Source of the DNA: Rhizobium sp. Leaf453
GTDB taxonomy: Bacteria > Pseudomonadota > Alphaproteobacteria > Rhizobiales > Rhizobiaceae
Reading direction: 5' to 3'
Assembly: GCF_001425605.1 (NCBI RefSeq)
Contig: NZ_LMRG01000012.1
Location: 395,518 to 459,517, forward strand
Length of the DNA: 64,000 nt
Shown here: in pieces, positions 15,891-24,267 of the stretch
Layout: the number at the start of each line of letters is the position of its first letter
Numbering within the stretch: position 1 is the first letter of the stretch
Made by a program: the position numbers and the translations under genes
The notes under the pieces: model-generated
Told to the model about the DNA's origin: nothing
Databases searched by the model: none
Seen by the model: only the letters and a program-made list of their open reading frames with translations

Positions 15891-17504
15891 ATGATCCACG
15901 ATTTCGTCATCGTCGGCGCAGGTTCGGCCGGCTGCATCCTGGCAAGCCGGCTCAGCGAGAACGGCCGCTACAGCGTCCTGCTCCTCGAAGCGGGCGGGCG
16001 GGACAGTTCGGTCTGGTTCAAGATCCCGATCGGTTACGCCAAGAGCTATTACAATCCCAAGGTCAACTGGATGTACTCGACCGAGCCCGAGATGGAACTC
16101 GACGGCCGCCGCATCTATGTGCCGCGCGGCAAGGTCCAGGGCGGCTCCGGATCGATCAACGCCATGGTCTTCGTGCGCGGCGCCGCCGATGATTTCGATG
16201 ACTGGGCCGCCGCCGGCAATCCGGGATGGGGAGCCGCCGACGTGCTGCCCTATTTCCGCAAGCTGGAAACCCATGAGAAAGGCGCATCGCACTGGCATGG
16301 CGACAAGGGCCCGATCCATGTGACGCCGATGCGCGGCATGACCCATCCGGTCACCGATGCCTACTTGAAGGGCTGCGAAGAACTGCAACTGCCCTCGACG
16401 CCGGATTTCAACGGCGCATCGATCGAAGGAGCAGGGGTCTATGACATCAACACCCGCAACGGCCGCCGCTCCCATTCCAGCGCCGAATATCTCCGCCCGG
16501 CGCTGAAGCGGGCAAACCTCGCCATCGAACGCCGCGCGGTGGCGGAAAAGCTGGTGTTTGCGGAAGATGGTCGTGTTACCGGTGTCGAGGCAGTGCAGGA
16601 TGGGCAGCGCCGGACCTTCCTGGCGCGGCGCGAAGTAATCGTCGCCGCCGGTGCCGTCGATACGCCCAAACTGCTGCAGTTGTCCGGTCTTGGCGATGGC
16701 GAAGCCTTGGCCGCAAAGGGCATTGAAACCATGGTCAACTTGCCGGCCGTCGGCGAGAACCTGCAGGACCATCTGGCCGCCAGCTTCTATTATCGCGCCA
16801 ACCAGCCGACCCTGAACGGCACGTTCGGCAGTCTTTTCGGCCAGGCGCGGCTGGGGCTGCAATATATGCTCACCCGCAAGGGACCGTTCGCCATGAGCGT
16901 CAATCAAGCCGGAGGCTTCTTCCGGGGCAGGCCGGATGAGGCGCGGCCTAACATCCAGCTCTATTTTAATCCGCTGTCCTATCGTATTCCGGTGAACAAG
17001 AGTGCGTCCATGGTGCCAGAACCTTATGCCGGCTTCCTGATCGCCTTCAATTCCTGCCGGCCAACCAGCCGTGGCCATATCCGGCTCGCCTCGCCCAATC
17101 CGTCCGATACCGCGCTGATCCAGCCGAACTATCTGTCCACGGATCGGGATATCGACGAGGTGATCCAGGGTAGCCGGCTGGTGCGCCGCATCTCCTCGGC
17201 GCCGTCGCTGGCATCCATCATTGAGGCCGAGGTTTCGCCTTCACCTGAGGCGGATAGCGACGAGGCCCTGCTCGCTTATTTCCGTGCCAATGCCGGCTCG
17301 ATCTATCATCTCTGTGGCAGTTGCACGATGGGGCAGGATGCGCGAACTTCCGTGGTAGATAACCGGCTCAGGGTCCATGGTGTCGAGGGCCTGCGCATCG
17401 TCGATGCCTCGGTCTTTCCGAATGTCACGGCCGGCAATATCAATGCTCCGACGATGATGGTCGCGGAAAAGGGGGCGGCAATGATCCTTGAGGATGCGAA
17501 TTGA
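15891..17504 (+). CDS. GMC-family flavin oxidoreductase (choline/alcohol dehydrogenase-like)
   Basis: This 537-residue FAD-dependent alcohol oxidoreductase has the N-terminal dinucleotide-binding motif VGAGSAGCILASRL, the GMC signature region GKVQGGSGSINAMVF (about residue 80) and the C-terminal catalytic region with YHLCGSCTMGQD and NVTAGNINAPTMMVAEKGA. There is no signal peptide, so it is cytoplasmic or membrane-associated, like BetA. It sits between the dehydratase and a beta-hydroxyacid dehydrogenase, probably performing the first or an intermediate alcohol oxidation. AGGGA lies upstream of its ATG. Confidence 0.93.
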   Translation: MIHDFVIVGAGSAGCILASRLSENGRYSVLLLEAGGRDSSVWFKIPIGYAKSYYNPKVNWMYSTEPEMELDGRRIYVPRGKVQGGSGSINAMVFVRGAADDFDDWAAAGNPGWGAADVLPYFRKLETHEKGASHWHGDKGPIHVTPMRGMTHPVTDAYLKGCEELQLPSTPDFNGASIEGAGVYDINTRNGRRSHSSAEYLRPALKRANLAIERRAVAEKLVFAEDGRVTGVEAVQDGQRRTFLARREVIVAAGAVDTPKLLQLSGLGDGEALAAKGIETMVNLPAVGENLQDHLAASFYYRANQPTLNGTFGSLFGQARLGLQYMLTRKGPFAMSVNQAGGFFRGRPDEARPNIQLYFNPLSYRIPVNKSASMVPEPYAGFLIAFNSCRPTSRGHIRLASPNPSDTALIQPNYLSTDRDIDEVIQGSRLVRRISSAPSLASIIEAEVSPSPEADSDEALLAYFRANAGSIYHLCGSCTMGQDARTSVVDNRLRVHGVEGLRIVDASVFPNVTAGNINAPTMMVAEKGAAMILEDAN

Positions 17505-17578
17505 AAGCCAGATGATCTTGGCCGGATAGACAACGGTTCTGACCGGCTGTCCGGCCTAACCGCAATAGGGGTTTGGAC

Positions 17579-18484
17579 ATGCGATACGGTTTTATCGGAC
17601 TTGGGCATCTCGGCCAGCATCTGGCGGGCAGCCTCGTGCGCGAGGGATTTACCGTCATGGTCCATGATCGGGATCGTGGGCGCGCAGAACCTCTCATGGA
17701 ACATGGCGCGACATTGGCGGACAGTGCGCGGGCGCTGGCAAGCGAGGTCGACGCCGTCATCACCTGCCTGCCGTCACCGGCGATTTCCGAGGCCGTTCTG
17801 ACGGGGACGGACGGCATTCTGTCCGGGCTGAAGACCGGCGGCACATGGATCGAAATGAGCACGCTCGACCAGACCGATATCGAGCGTCTGGCCGCAATTG
17901 CCGCGCAAAAGGGTGTCCGCATGCTGGAAGCGCCGGTGACCGGTGGCGTTCACCGGGCGGCGGCGGGCGATATCACGGTGATCGCCGGTGGAGACCGCGA
18001 CCTCTTCGAAACGCATCTGCCGGCGCTGCAGGCGATGGGCGGCCAGATCTTTCACGCCGGGCCGCTCGGCAAGGCGGCGGTGATCAAGGTCATCACCAAC
18101 ATGCTGGCCTTCATCCACCTGCTCGCCACCGGCGAAGCGCTGATGCTGGCGAAGAAGGGCGGCATCGACCTCACCGACGCCTTCAACATCATCAAGGCAA
18201 GCTCGGGAAACAGCTTCGTCCACGAGACCGAGGGCCAGGTGATCCTGAACGGCAGCTACAATATCAACTTCACCATGGATCTGGCCTGCAAGGATCTCGG
18301 TTTCGCACTCGGCTTCGGCAAGGCCTTCGGCGTGCCGCTCGATCTCGCCTCCCATACGCTGCAAACCTTCATTCGCGCCCGCTCCACCTATGGCGGCGAC
18401 GCCTGGTCATCCAAGGTGGTGAAACTTCTGGAGGACGCCGTCGGCACGGATCTGCGCGCACCGGGATTTCCGGCGGAGCTTTGA
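17579..18484 (+). CDS. NAD(P)-dependent beta-hydroxyacid dehydrogenase (3-hydroxyisobutyrate / tartronate semialdehyde reductase type)
   Basis: This 301-residue protein has the Rossmann motif GFIGLGHLGQHLA at residues 4-16, the substrate-binding block EAPVTGGVHRAAAGD (about residue 120) and the catalytic-Lys helix GKAAVIKVITNMLAF (about residue 168). The family reversibly oxidises 3-hydroxyacids. It follows the GMC gene by 74 bp with AGGGG before ATG 17579. It closes the LysR-led catabolic series. The choice among 3-hydroxyisobutyrate, tartronate semialdehyde and related substrates is open. Confidence 0.9.
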   Translation: MRYGFIGLGHLGQHLAGSLVREGFTVMVHDRDRGRAEPLMEHGATLADSARALASEVDAVITCLPSPAISEAVLTGTDGILSGLKTGGTWIEMSTLDQTDIERLAAIAAQKGVRMLEAPVTGGVHRAAAGDITVIAGGDRDLFETHLPALQAMGGQIFHAGPLGKAAVIKVITNMLAFIHLLATGEALMLAKKGGIDLTDAFNIIKASSGNSFVHETEGQVILNGSYNINFTMDLACKDLGFALGFGKAFGVPLDLASHTLQTFIRARSTYGGDAWSSKVVKLLEDAVGTDLRAPGFPAEL

Positions 18485-18520
18485 CCCGCCGGAAGCGTGC
18501 ATGCGCTGAAACGAGGAATC

Positions 18521-18829
18521 CTATTCCGCAGCGATGATGTGGAATTCCTGCCGTTCGTCTGGTTTTCGGGCACTGCCCATCAGATAGATCAGACAGCTCG
18601 TGCGCAGTAGCGAGGCGAAATTGGAGACCGAGCCGTTGATATTAAGTGCTTCGTCATAGAGCGTCGACAGGAAGCGCGGCGTCGACATGCTCTGGCCGTG
18701 GGCGATCTCGTCGATCAGGTCCCAGAAGGCGGCCTCGATCTGGATACTGGTGGAATGGCCACCGATCCGCACGGACCTGTTCAGGGGGCGGTAGCGATCG
18801 GGGTCCTGGCCTGCGAAAACTTCACACAT
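18521..18829 (-). CDS. Ribbon-helix-helix domain protein (RHH_4 type)
   Basis: This 102-residue protein has the conserved opening MCEVFAGQDP and the block RSVRIGGHSTSIQIEAAFWD of a small ribbon-helix-helix family common in Rhizobiales. RHH proteins bind DNA as dimers through a paired beta strand, here probably SVRIGG. It stands alone between two plus-strand gene series and ends 36 bp from the convergent dehydrogenase stop. Targets are unknown. Confidence 0.83.
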   Translation of the reverse strand: MCEVFAGQDPDRYRPLNRSVRIGGHSTSIQIEAAFWDLIDEIAHGQSMSTPRFLSTLYDEALNINGSVSNFASLLRTSCLIYLMGSARKPDERQEFHIIAAE

Positions 18830-19042
18830 GGTATTCCTCCGACTTTTTTTATGTCCGCATTATGCGGCGCTGAAAAAGCGCGGTCAATTTCTCCTTTCGT
18901 TTGAAAATTCAAAGCGGAATTCCCGGATTCCGCCGTTCGCGGCAATAAATTTCCGATGCGGTAATGGGCTGCTACCCATTGCGTTCGGCTCGGGCTCACA
19001 GTCTCGGCACGATAGTTGTGATGTGTGAGACAGGGGTCGCCG

Positions 19043-19438
19043 TTGGCAAAGGCAATTCATTCGATGATCCGGGTTCTGGATGAGGCCCGTTCCGTGGAGT
19101 TCTACCGGCAGGCATTCGGGCTCGATATCGCCGAGCGGCTGGATTTCGAAACCTTCACGCTGGTCTATCTCAGCAATGCCGAAAGCGAGTTCGAGCTGGA
19201 GTTGACGATCAACAAGGGTCGTGAAGAGGCCTATGCACTCGGTGACGGTTACGGCCATCTCGCGCTGTCCGTCGGTGACCTCGAAAGTGAGCATGCGCGG
19301 CTGACAGGGGCTGGGCTCAACCCGGGCAAGATCGTCGATTTCAACCGCGACGGCGCGCTGCTCGCCCGGTTTTTCTTCATCACGGATCCGGACGGATACA
19401 AGATCGAGGTTCTGCAGCGGCACGGTCGATACAAGTGA
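19043..19438 (+). CDS. Glyoxalase/VOC family protein, lactoylglutathione lyase-like
   Basis: This 131-residue vicinal-oxygen-chelate protein contains HSMIRVLDEARSVEFYRQ, GYGHLALSV and TDPDGYKIEVLQ, with metal ligands expected at the His near the start, the mid-protein Glu (FELELT), the His in GHLAL and the Glu in KIEVL: the glyoxalase I pattern. Glyoxalase I turns the methylglyoxal-glutathione adduct into S-lactoylglutathione. I chose the TTG at 19043 because AGGGG lies six bases upstream; a GTG start at 19025 is possible. It is 68 bp before the GMC dehydrogenase set. Confidence 0.85.
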   Translation: MAKAIHSMIRVLDEARSVEFYRQAFGLDIAERLDFETFTLVYLSNAESEFELELTINKGREEAYALGDGYGHLALSVGDLESEHARLTGAGLNPGKIVDFNRDGALLARFFFITDPDGYKIEVLQRHGRYK

Positions 19439-19506
19439 ACAAAGGCCGGTCGTCCGCCAGGGAGGGTGGGACGGCAGGCATCGAGTGACAACGGGAGGAG
19501 ACGGAG

Positions 19507-20052
19507 ATGGTAACAGTTTACGACAGGAAACCCGCAGGCACGGAGGCCGGGCTTTCCCGCCGCGATCTCCTGAAGCGTGGCGGTATCGGCGCCATGCTGG
19601 TGATCAGCGGGACGGCGGTGCTCAGCCCCAAACATGCCTGGGGGCTGGAGACGACCAATCTCAAGCCGGAAACCATGGCAACGCTGATCCAGCTCGCCCG
19701 CGATATCTATCCGCATGATCAGCTGGCCGACAAATATTACGCCATCGCCGTCAAGGGTCACGACGAGCAGGCCGGCAAGGATGCGGCCCACAAGACGCTG
19801 ATCGAGGACGGTATCGCCGATCTCGACAAGCGCGCCGGTGCCGGCGGTTACCGTGGCCTCGGCTGGGAAGACGATCGCGTCGCCATCCTGCATGCCATCG
19901 AGACGACGCCTTTCTTTCAGGCGGTGCGCGGCGGTCTCGTCGTCAGCCTCTATAACCAGAAGGAGATCTGGCCGGTCTTCGGCTACGAGGGCGAGTCCTA
20001 TTCCAAGGGCGGCTATATCGAGCGCGGTTTCAACGACATCGAATGGCTTTGA
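19507..20052 (+). CDS. Tat-exported small subunit of a gluconate 2-dehydrogenase-type complex (subunit 3 family)
   Basis: This 181-residue protein opens with a twin-arginine signal, LSRRDLLKRGGIGAMLVISG (residues 16-35), cleaved near HAWG. The mature part resembles the gluconate 2-dehydrogenase subunit 3 family, a small subunit that travels with the GMC flavoprotein and assists its export and function. The flavoprotein gene follows 83 bp downstream and lacks its own signal, consistent with hitchhiker export. GGGAGGAGACGGAG precedes the start. Confidence 0.88.
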   Translation: MVTVYDRKPAGTEAGLSRRDLLKRGGIGAMLVISGTAVLSPKHAWGLETTNLKPETMATLIQLARDIYPHDQLADKYYAIAVKGHDEQAGKDAAHKTLIEDGIADLDKRAGAGGYRGLGWEDDRVAILHAIETTPFFQAVRGGLVVSLYNQKEIWPVFGYEGESYSKGGYIERGFNDIEWL

Positions 20053-20135
20053 GGAGAAGCCGCCGGGCGTGCTGAACGCCTGACGTCGAGGGCATGGCGC
20101 CTCGGGCGCCTATCGGGAATTTCTGGGAGGGAATC

Positions 20136-21707
20136 ATGGCAGCTCCATACGATCTCAACGACGACAGCGTGGTCGTCATCATCGGTTCCGGTGCGGGCGG
20201 CGGGACGCTCGGCAACGAACTGGCACAGAAGGGTGTCGATGTCGTCATTCTGGAAGCGGGTGCGCGCATCGAGCACGAAGACTTCATCAACGACGAATGG
20301 GACAGCTTCGCGCAACTGGCCTGGCTGGACAATCGCACCACCGGCGGTGGCTGGCGTGTTCACAAGGACTTTCCCAACCTGCCGGCCTGGATCGTCAAGG
20401 CTGTCGGCGGCACGACCACCCACTGGGCAGGCGCATCGCTCCGGTTCCAGGAACATGAATTCAAGGACCTGACCCATTACGGCAAGATCGAAGGCGCCAA
20501 TCTGCTCGACTGGCCGATTACGCTCGTCGACCTCGAGCCCTATTACGCCAAGGCCGAGGACAAAATGGGCGTCACCCGCACCAATGGCATTGAAGGTCTG
20601 CCCGGCAACAACAATTTCAAGATCCTGAAAGCCGGCGCCGACAAGCTGGGCTACAAGGACTGTCACACCGGCAATATGGCGATCAATTCCGCCGACCGCG
20701 ACGACCGGATGAGCTGTCAGCAGACAGGGTTCTGTTTCCAAGGCTGCAAATGGGGTGCGAAATGGTCGACGCTCTATACCGAAATCCCGAAGGGTGAGGC
20801 GACCGGCAAGCTGGAAGTGCGGCCGAACTCCCACGTCGTCAAGATCGAGCATGACAAGACCGGCAAGGTGACGGCTGTTGTGTATGCCGACAAGGACGGC
20901 AAGCTGCACAGTCAGAAAGCCCGTATCGTCGCCGTTGCTGGCAATTCGATCGAAAGCCCCCGCCTCCTGCTCAATTCCGCCTCGTCGATGTTCCCCGACG
21001 GGCTTGCCAATTCGTCCGGTCAGGTCGGCAAGAACTACATGCGCCACACCACGGGCTCGGTCTATGCGGTGTTCGAAAAGCCGGTGCATTTCTACCGCGG
21101 CACGACCATGGCCGGTATCATTCGGGATGAGGCGAAACACGATCCGTCGCGCGGCTTTGTCGGCGGCTATGAACTGGAAACGCTGGCGCTCGGGGTGCCG
21201 TTCATGGCGGCCTTCCTCGATCCCGGCGGCTGGGGCCGGTCCTTCACCTCGGCGATGGACCAATATGCCAATATGGCCGGCCTCTGGATCGTCGGGGAGG
21301 ACATGCCGCAGGAGCAGAACCGTGTCGCCCTTCATGGGGAGCTGAAGGACAAGTACGGCATGCCGATTCCCGACGTCTCGTTCACCGACCATCCGAACGA
21401 CATCGCCATGCGCAACCATGCCTACAAGCAGGGCATGGCGCTCTATGCGGCTGTCGGTGCCACCCGGTCCTTCCCGACGCCACCCTATCCCTCGACCCAT
21501 AATCTCGGCACCAATCGCATGAGCGAGAAGGCGCAGGACGGCGTCGTCAACAAATGGGGCCAGACGCACGACATCAAGAACCTTTTCGTCTCCGACGGCA
21601 GCCAGTTCACCACGGGAGCGGCGGAAAATCCGACGCTGACAATCGTGACGCTGGCGATCCGGCAGGCCGAACACATTGCCGGCGAAATGGCCTCCGGCAC
21701 GATCTGA
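20136..21707 (+). CDS. GMC oxidoreductase, flavoprotein subunit of a periplasmic sugar/polyol dehydrogenase
   Basis: This 523-residue FAD enzyme has the nucleotide motif VVVIIGSGAGGGTLGNEL near residue 9. It also has the block AVGGTTTHWAGAS, the Cys-containing segment SCQQTGFCFQGCKWGAK and the C-terminal STHNLGTNRM and TTGAAENPTLTIVTLAIRQA of the gluconate/sorbitose dehydrogenase group. No signal peptide is present; export is probably with the Tat subunit encoded just upstream. Electrons likely pass to the cytochrome c encoded at 21821. The Cys-rich segment could hold an additional cofactor, as in 3Fe-4S-containing flavoprotein dehydrogenases. ATG 20136 follows GGGAGG. Confidence 0.92.
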   Translation: MAAPYDLNDDSVVVIIGSGAGGGTLGNELAQKGVDVVILEAGARIEHEDFINDEWDSFAQLAWLDNRTTGGGWRVHKDFPNLPAWIVKAVGGTTTHWAGASLRFQEHEFKDLTHYGKIEGANLLDWPITLVDLEPYYAKAEDKMGVTRTNGIEGLPGNNNFKILKAGADKLGYKDCHTGNMAINSADRDDRMSCQQTGFCFQGCKWGAKWSTLYTEIPKGEATGKLEVRPNSHVVKIEHDKTGKVTAVVYADKDGKLHSQKARIVAVAGNSIESPRLLLNSASSMFPDGLANSSGQVGKNYMRHTTGSVYAVFEKPVHFYRGTTMAGIIRDEAKHDPSRGFVGGYELETLALGVPFMAAFLDPGGWGRSFTSAMDQYANMAGLWIVGEDMPQEQNRVALHGELKDKYGMPIPDVSFTDHPNDIAMRNHAYKQGMALYAAVGATRSFPTPPYPSTHNLGTNRMSEKAQDGVVNKWGQTHDIKNLFVSDGSQFTTGAAENPTLTIVTLAIRQAEHIAGEMASGTI

Positions 21708-21768
21708 TCTTCCCACCGGCCGCCGCATCCGGCCGGCGACCGCCACGCGGGTTCCTCCCGCGCACCTT

Positions 21769-21794
21769 GATGGCCGGCCGGTCCGCCGGCCATC
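21769..21794 (+). terminator. Stable hairpin between GMC dehydrogenase and cytochrome c genes
   Basis: GATGGCCGGC (21769-21778) pairs perfectly with GCCGGCCATC (21785-21794) around the loop CGGTCC. The downstream run CCCTTT is only weakly T-rich, so this is a partial terminator or mRNA-stabilising stem within the dehydrogenase operon rather than a certain stop. Confidence 0.55.
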
Positions 21795-21820
21795 CCCTTT
21801 CATGACGATCCGGAGTGCCC

Positions 21821-22204
21821 ATGCGATTTGCCATCACGTTTTCTGCCATGACCGTTCTGCTTGCATCGCCGGCCCTGGCGGATGGGGATGCGGTTGCCGG
21901 CAAGGCAGTGTTCGGCAAATGCATGGCCTGCCACACCGCAGATCAACCGAAGAACCGTGTCGGTCCCACCCTCATGGGCGTCGTCGGCAGGCCTGCGGCA
22001 GCGGTTGGCGATTACACGAAATACTCTCCCGGCATGAAGAAGGCCGGCATGGATGGCATGGTCTGGGATGAGAAAACGCTGGCCCATTATCTTGCTACCC
22101 CGAAGACGGCGGTGCCCGGCACGAAGATGATGTTTGCCGGGCTGAAATCCGAGACCGATATCGCTAATGTCATCGCCTATCTCAAGGCGCATCCGGCCCC
22201 ATGA
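21821..22204 (+). CDS. Class I cytochrome c (c2/c550-like)
   Basis: This 127-residue exported haem protein has a Sec signal peptide (residues 1-21, ending SPALA), the haem-binding motif CMACH at about residue 33, GPTLMGVVGR, the sixth-ligand Met in PGTKMMFAG and the C-terminal helix DIANVIAYLKAHP. It probably accepts electrons from the preceding GMC dehydrogenase and passes them to the respiratory chain. GGAG lies 6 bp upstream of ATG 21821. Confidence 0.93.
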   Translation: MRFAITFSAMTVLLASPALADGDAVAGKAVFGKCMACHTADQPKNRVGPTLMGVVGRPAAAVGDYTKYSPGMKKAGMDGMVWDEKTLAHYLATPKTAVPGTKMMFAGLKSETDIANVIAYLKAHPAP

Positions 22205-22284
22205 CGGCAACAGGGCGCTTAGCCGCATCTCCTTCTGCACTTTGCATATTACAAGACAGGTGACAGGGAAGGATTGCAACAATA

Positions 22285-22295
22285 TACAGTCAATA
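22285..22295. promoter_or_regulatory. Candidate MocR-type site TACAGTCAATA upstream of the regulator gene
   Basis: TACAGTCAATA lies 28 bp upstream of the MocR-type regulator start. Near copies recur upstream of the next gene at 23794-23804 (TAGGGTCAATT) and 23827-23837 (TGCAGTCAATA). MocR-family proteins bind short repeats near their own and target genes. A separate GATAC...GTATC pair (22301-22322) overlaps the start region. Confidence 0.35.
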
Positions 22296-22322
22296 TCCGC
22301 GATACGATATTGGCAAGGTATC

Positions 22323-23723
22323 ATGAAAGACTGGCGTCCCGATCTCAGCCGCAGCAGCAGCCCGCGCTATATGGCGATTGCCGATCTGATCGAAATGGAT
22401 TTACGCAACGGCGTGCTGGCTGTCGGTGACCGGCTGCCGCCGCAGCGCGAACTGGCCGGGCATCTGGGGGTGGATTTCACCACCGTCGCCCGTGGCTATG
22501 TCGAAGCGCAGAAGCGCGGGCTGGTGGAGTCCCATGTCGGGCGTGGGACCTTCGTCACGGGCGGACCCACGGGAGGCGTTGCGACAACATCCGATATTGC
22601 TGCTGATCCACGCCGGGAAGCAGCCATAGACCTGTCGATGAACCTGCCGCCAGAACCGCCCGACCCTGTCCTGATCGCGCGGATGCGAGACGGCATGGCG
22701 GCCGTTTCATCCAATCTTCTTTCGCTTCTGCGCTATCAGGGGTTCGGTGGCTCGCCGATGGATAAAGAGGCTGCCGCGATCTGGCTCGCCCGTCGAGGGA
22801 TGGAGACACCGCACGAACGAATTTTTGTGACGCCCGGCGCTCATCCGGCACTTCTGGCCATATGCGGACTGCTGGTTAAGCCGGGCGAAACCATCCTCTC
22901 GGAAATCATCACCTATCCCGGCATTCGCTCGATCGCGGCGCAACTGGGCCTCACTCTGTCAGGCTTACCGATGGATGATGAAGGCATTCTGCCGGATGCT
23001 TTCGCCGATGCCTGCGAACGGCTGAAACCCAAGGCGCTCTATCTCAATCCCACCCTGCAGAACCCGCTGACTCTGACCATCTCCAAACAACGCCGCGAAG
23101 ACATCTGTGCCGTGGCCCGGAAATACCGCGTGCCGATCATCGAGGATGATGCCTATGGCTTTATTCCGTTACAGGCGCCACCGCCATTTTCGGCCCTGGC
23201 TCCCGACCTGACCTGGCACATTGGCGGGCTGGCGAAATGCCTCGGTGCTGGCCTGCGTCTTGCCTATGTGGTTGCACCCGACAGCAAGTCGATCTGGCCG
23301 TTCGCCGGCGCGATGCGGGCCGCCAATGTGATGGCCTCCCCAGTGACCATGGCGCTCTCAACCCGCTGGATCGAGGATGGCACGGCCGATGCGATCCTGC
23401 GCTTCCTGCGCGATGAGGCATCGGCGCGGCAGGACATGGTCGCTGCTATCCTGCCTGCCGGCAGTTATCGCAGTGACCCGATCAGCTTCAACATCTGGCT
23501 GCCGCTGACCAACGGATGGACCCGATCGATCTTTGCCGCCCACATGCGCTCGGCCGGTATTGGTGTGGTCGCCAGTGACGCCTTTACGGTCGAAGGCGCT
23601 GCACCGGAAGCGGTGCGTGTTTGCCTTGGCGGCCCCATCGACCGGGAAAAGCTCCAAAGCGCGCTGGAGTTTATGGGGCATGCGCTCGAAGGCTCGCCGG
23701 AACGTTCTGCGTCCTTCTTCTAA
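22323..23723 (+). CDS. MocR-type (GntR HTH + aminotransferase-like) transcriptional regulator
   Basis: This 466-residue protein has an N-terminal GntR winged helix (YMAIADLIEMDLRNG ... LPPQRELAGHLGVDFTTV, residues 15-60) fused to a fold-type I aminotransferase domain. The PLP-site region is present: YLNPTLQNPLT, IEDDAYGFI and the probable PLP Lys in GGLAKCLGAGLR. MocR proteins sense PLP or an amino compound and rarely act as transaminases. The gene is flanked upstream by the dehydrogenase/cytochrome set and followed by a DUF983 gene; shared TCAATA-type repeats upstream of both suggest they form its regulon. Confidence 0.92.
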   Translation: MKDWRPDLSRSSSPRYMAIADLIEMDLRNGVLAVGDRLPPQRELAGHLGVDFTTVARGYVEAQKRGLVESHVGRGTFVTGGPTGGVATTSDIAADPRREAAIDLSMNLPPEPPDPVLIARMRDGMAAVSSNLLSLLRYQGFGGSPMDKEAAAIWLARRGMETPHERIFVTPGAHPALLAICGLLVKPGETILSEIITYPGIRSIAAQLGLTLSGLPMDDEGILPDAFADACERLKPKALYLNPTLQNPLTLTISKQRREDICAVARKYRVPIIEDDAYGFIPLQAPPPFSALAPDLTWHIGGLAKCLGAGLRLAYVVAPDSKSIWPFAGAMRAANVMASPVTMALSTRWIEDGTADAILRFLRDEASARQDMVAAILPAGSYRSDPISFNIWLPLTNGWTRSIFAAHMRSAGIGVVASDAFTVEGAAPEAVRVCLGGPIDREKLQSALEFMGHALEGSPERSASFF

Positions 23724-23793
23724 AATAGATCAATTACTGATTTATCGTGTGTCGCTCTCGGGGACGAGGGACGCTCTGCGTCACAATGACATA

Positions 23794-23837
23794 TAGGGTC
23801 AATTGAAGTAATGATGCTATATTGAATGCAGTCAATA
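23794..23837. promoter_or_regulatory. Repeated GTCAAT motifs upstream of the DUF983 gene
   Basis: TAGGGTCAATT (23794-23804) and TGCAGTCAATA (23827-23837) are spaced 33 bp apart, three helical turns, in an AT-rich gap that follows the MocR gene. The second copy matches the motif ahead of the MocR gene at 9 of 11 or better. They are likely regulator sites for the DUF983 gene at 23872. Confidence 0.4.
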
Positions 23838-23871
23838 ATGAGATTGATTGTAGATCATAGGAGCATTCGTC

Positions 23872-24267
23872 ATGCAAACGGAATGGCCGCCGATCCCGCC
23901 GACCACGACAGGCCTCAAGGGCCGCTGCCCACGTTGCGGCCAGGGCCATATTTTCAACGGCTTCCTGAAGCTCAGGCCCGAATGCGAAGTCTGTGGTCTG
24001 GATTATGGTTTTGCCGATCCCGCCGATGGCCCGGCCTTTTTCGTCATCTGCTTCGCTTGCGTTCCGAGCGTTCTGCTCGGTGTCTGGCTCGAGGTCCAGT
24101 TCAGCGCGCCCCTCTGGGTGCATTTGCTGGTGACCGGCCCCTTCATGCTGGCGACGTGTATTCCGCCGCTCCGGCCGCTGAAGGGCTGGCTGGTTGCCAG
24201 CCAGTATTTCTACAAGGCCGAAGAGGGCAAGCTGGCACGCCGGCCTGTAGCGGGCGACGGCGGCTAA
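23872..24267 (+). CDS. DUF983 family membrane protein
   Basis: This 131-residue protein has two zinc-ribbon-like Cys pairs, GRCPRCGQGHIF and CEVCGLDYG, followed by two transmembrane helices (about residues 55-75 and 82-100), the standard DUF983 layout. Function is unknown. It is preceded by repeated GTCAAT motifs shared with the MocR gene upstream. Its TAA stop overlaps the convergent thiD stop by several bases, so transcription from both sides must end within coding sequence. Confidence 0.85.
   Translation: MQTEWPPIPPTTTGLKGRCPRCGQGHIFNGFLKLRPECEVCGLDYGFADPADGPAFFVICFACVPSVLLGVWLEVQFSAPLWVHLLVTGPFMLATCIPPLRPLKGWLVASQYFYKAEEGKLARRPVAGDGG

Noticed and set aside
20013-21803. 596-codon minus-strand frame opposite the GMC flavoprotein
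   Set aside because: Shadow of a well-supported gene; no ribosome binding site or family motif.
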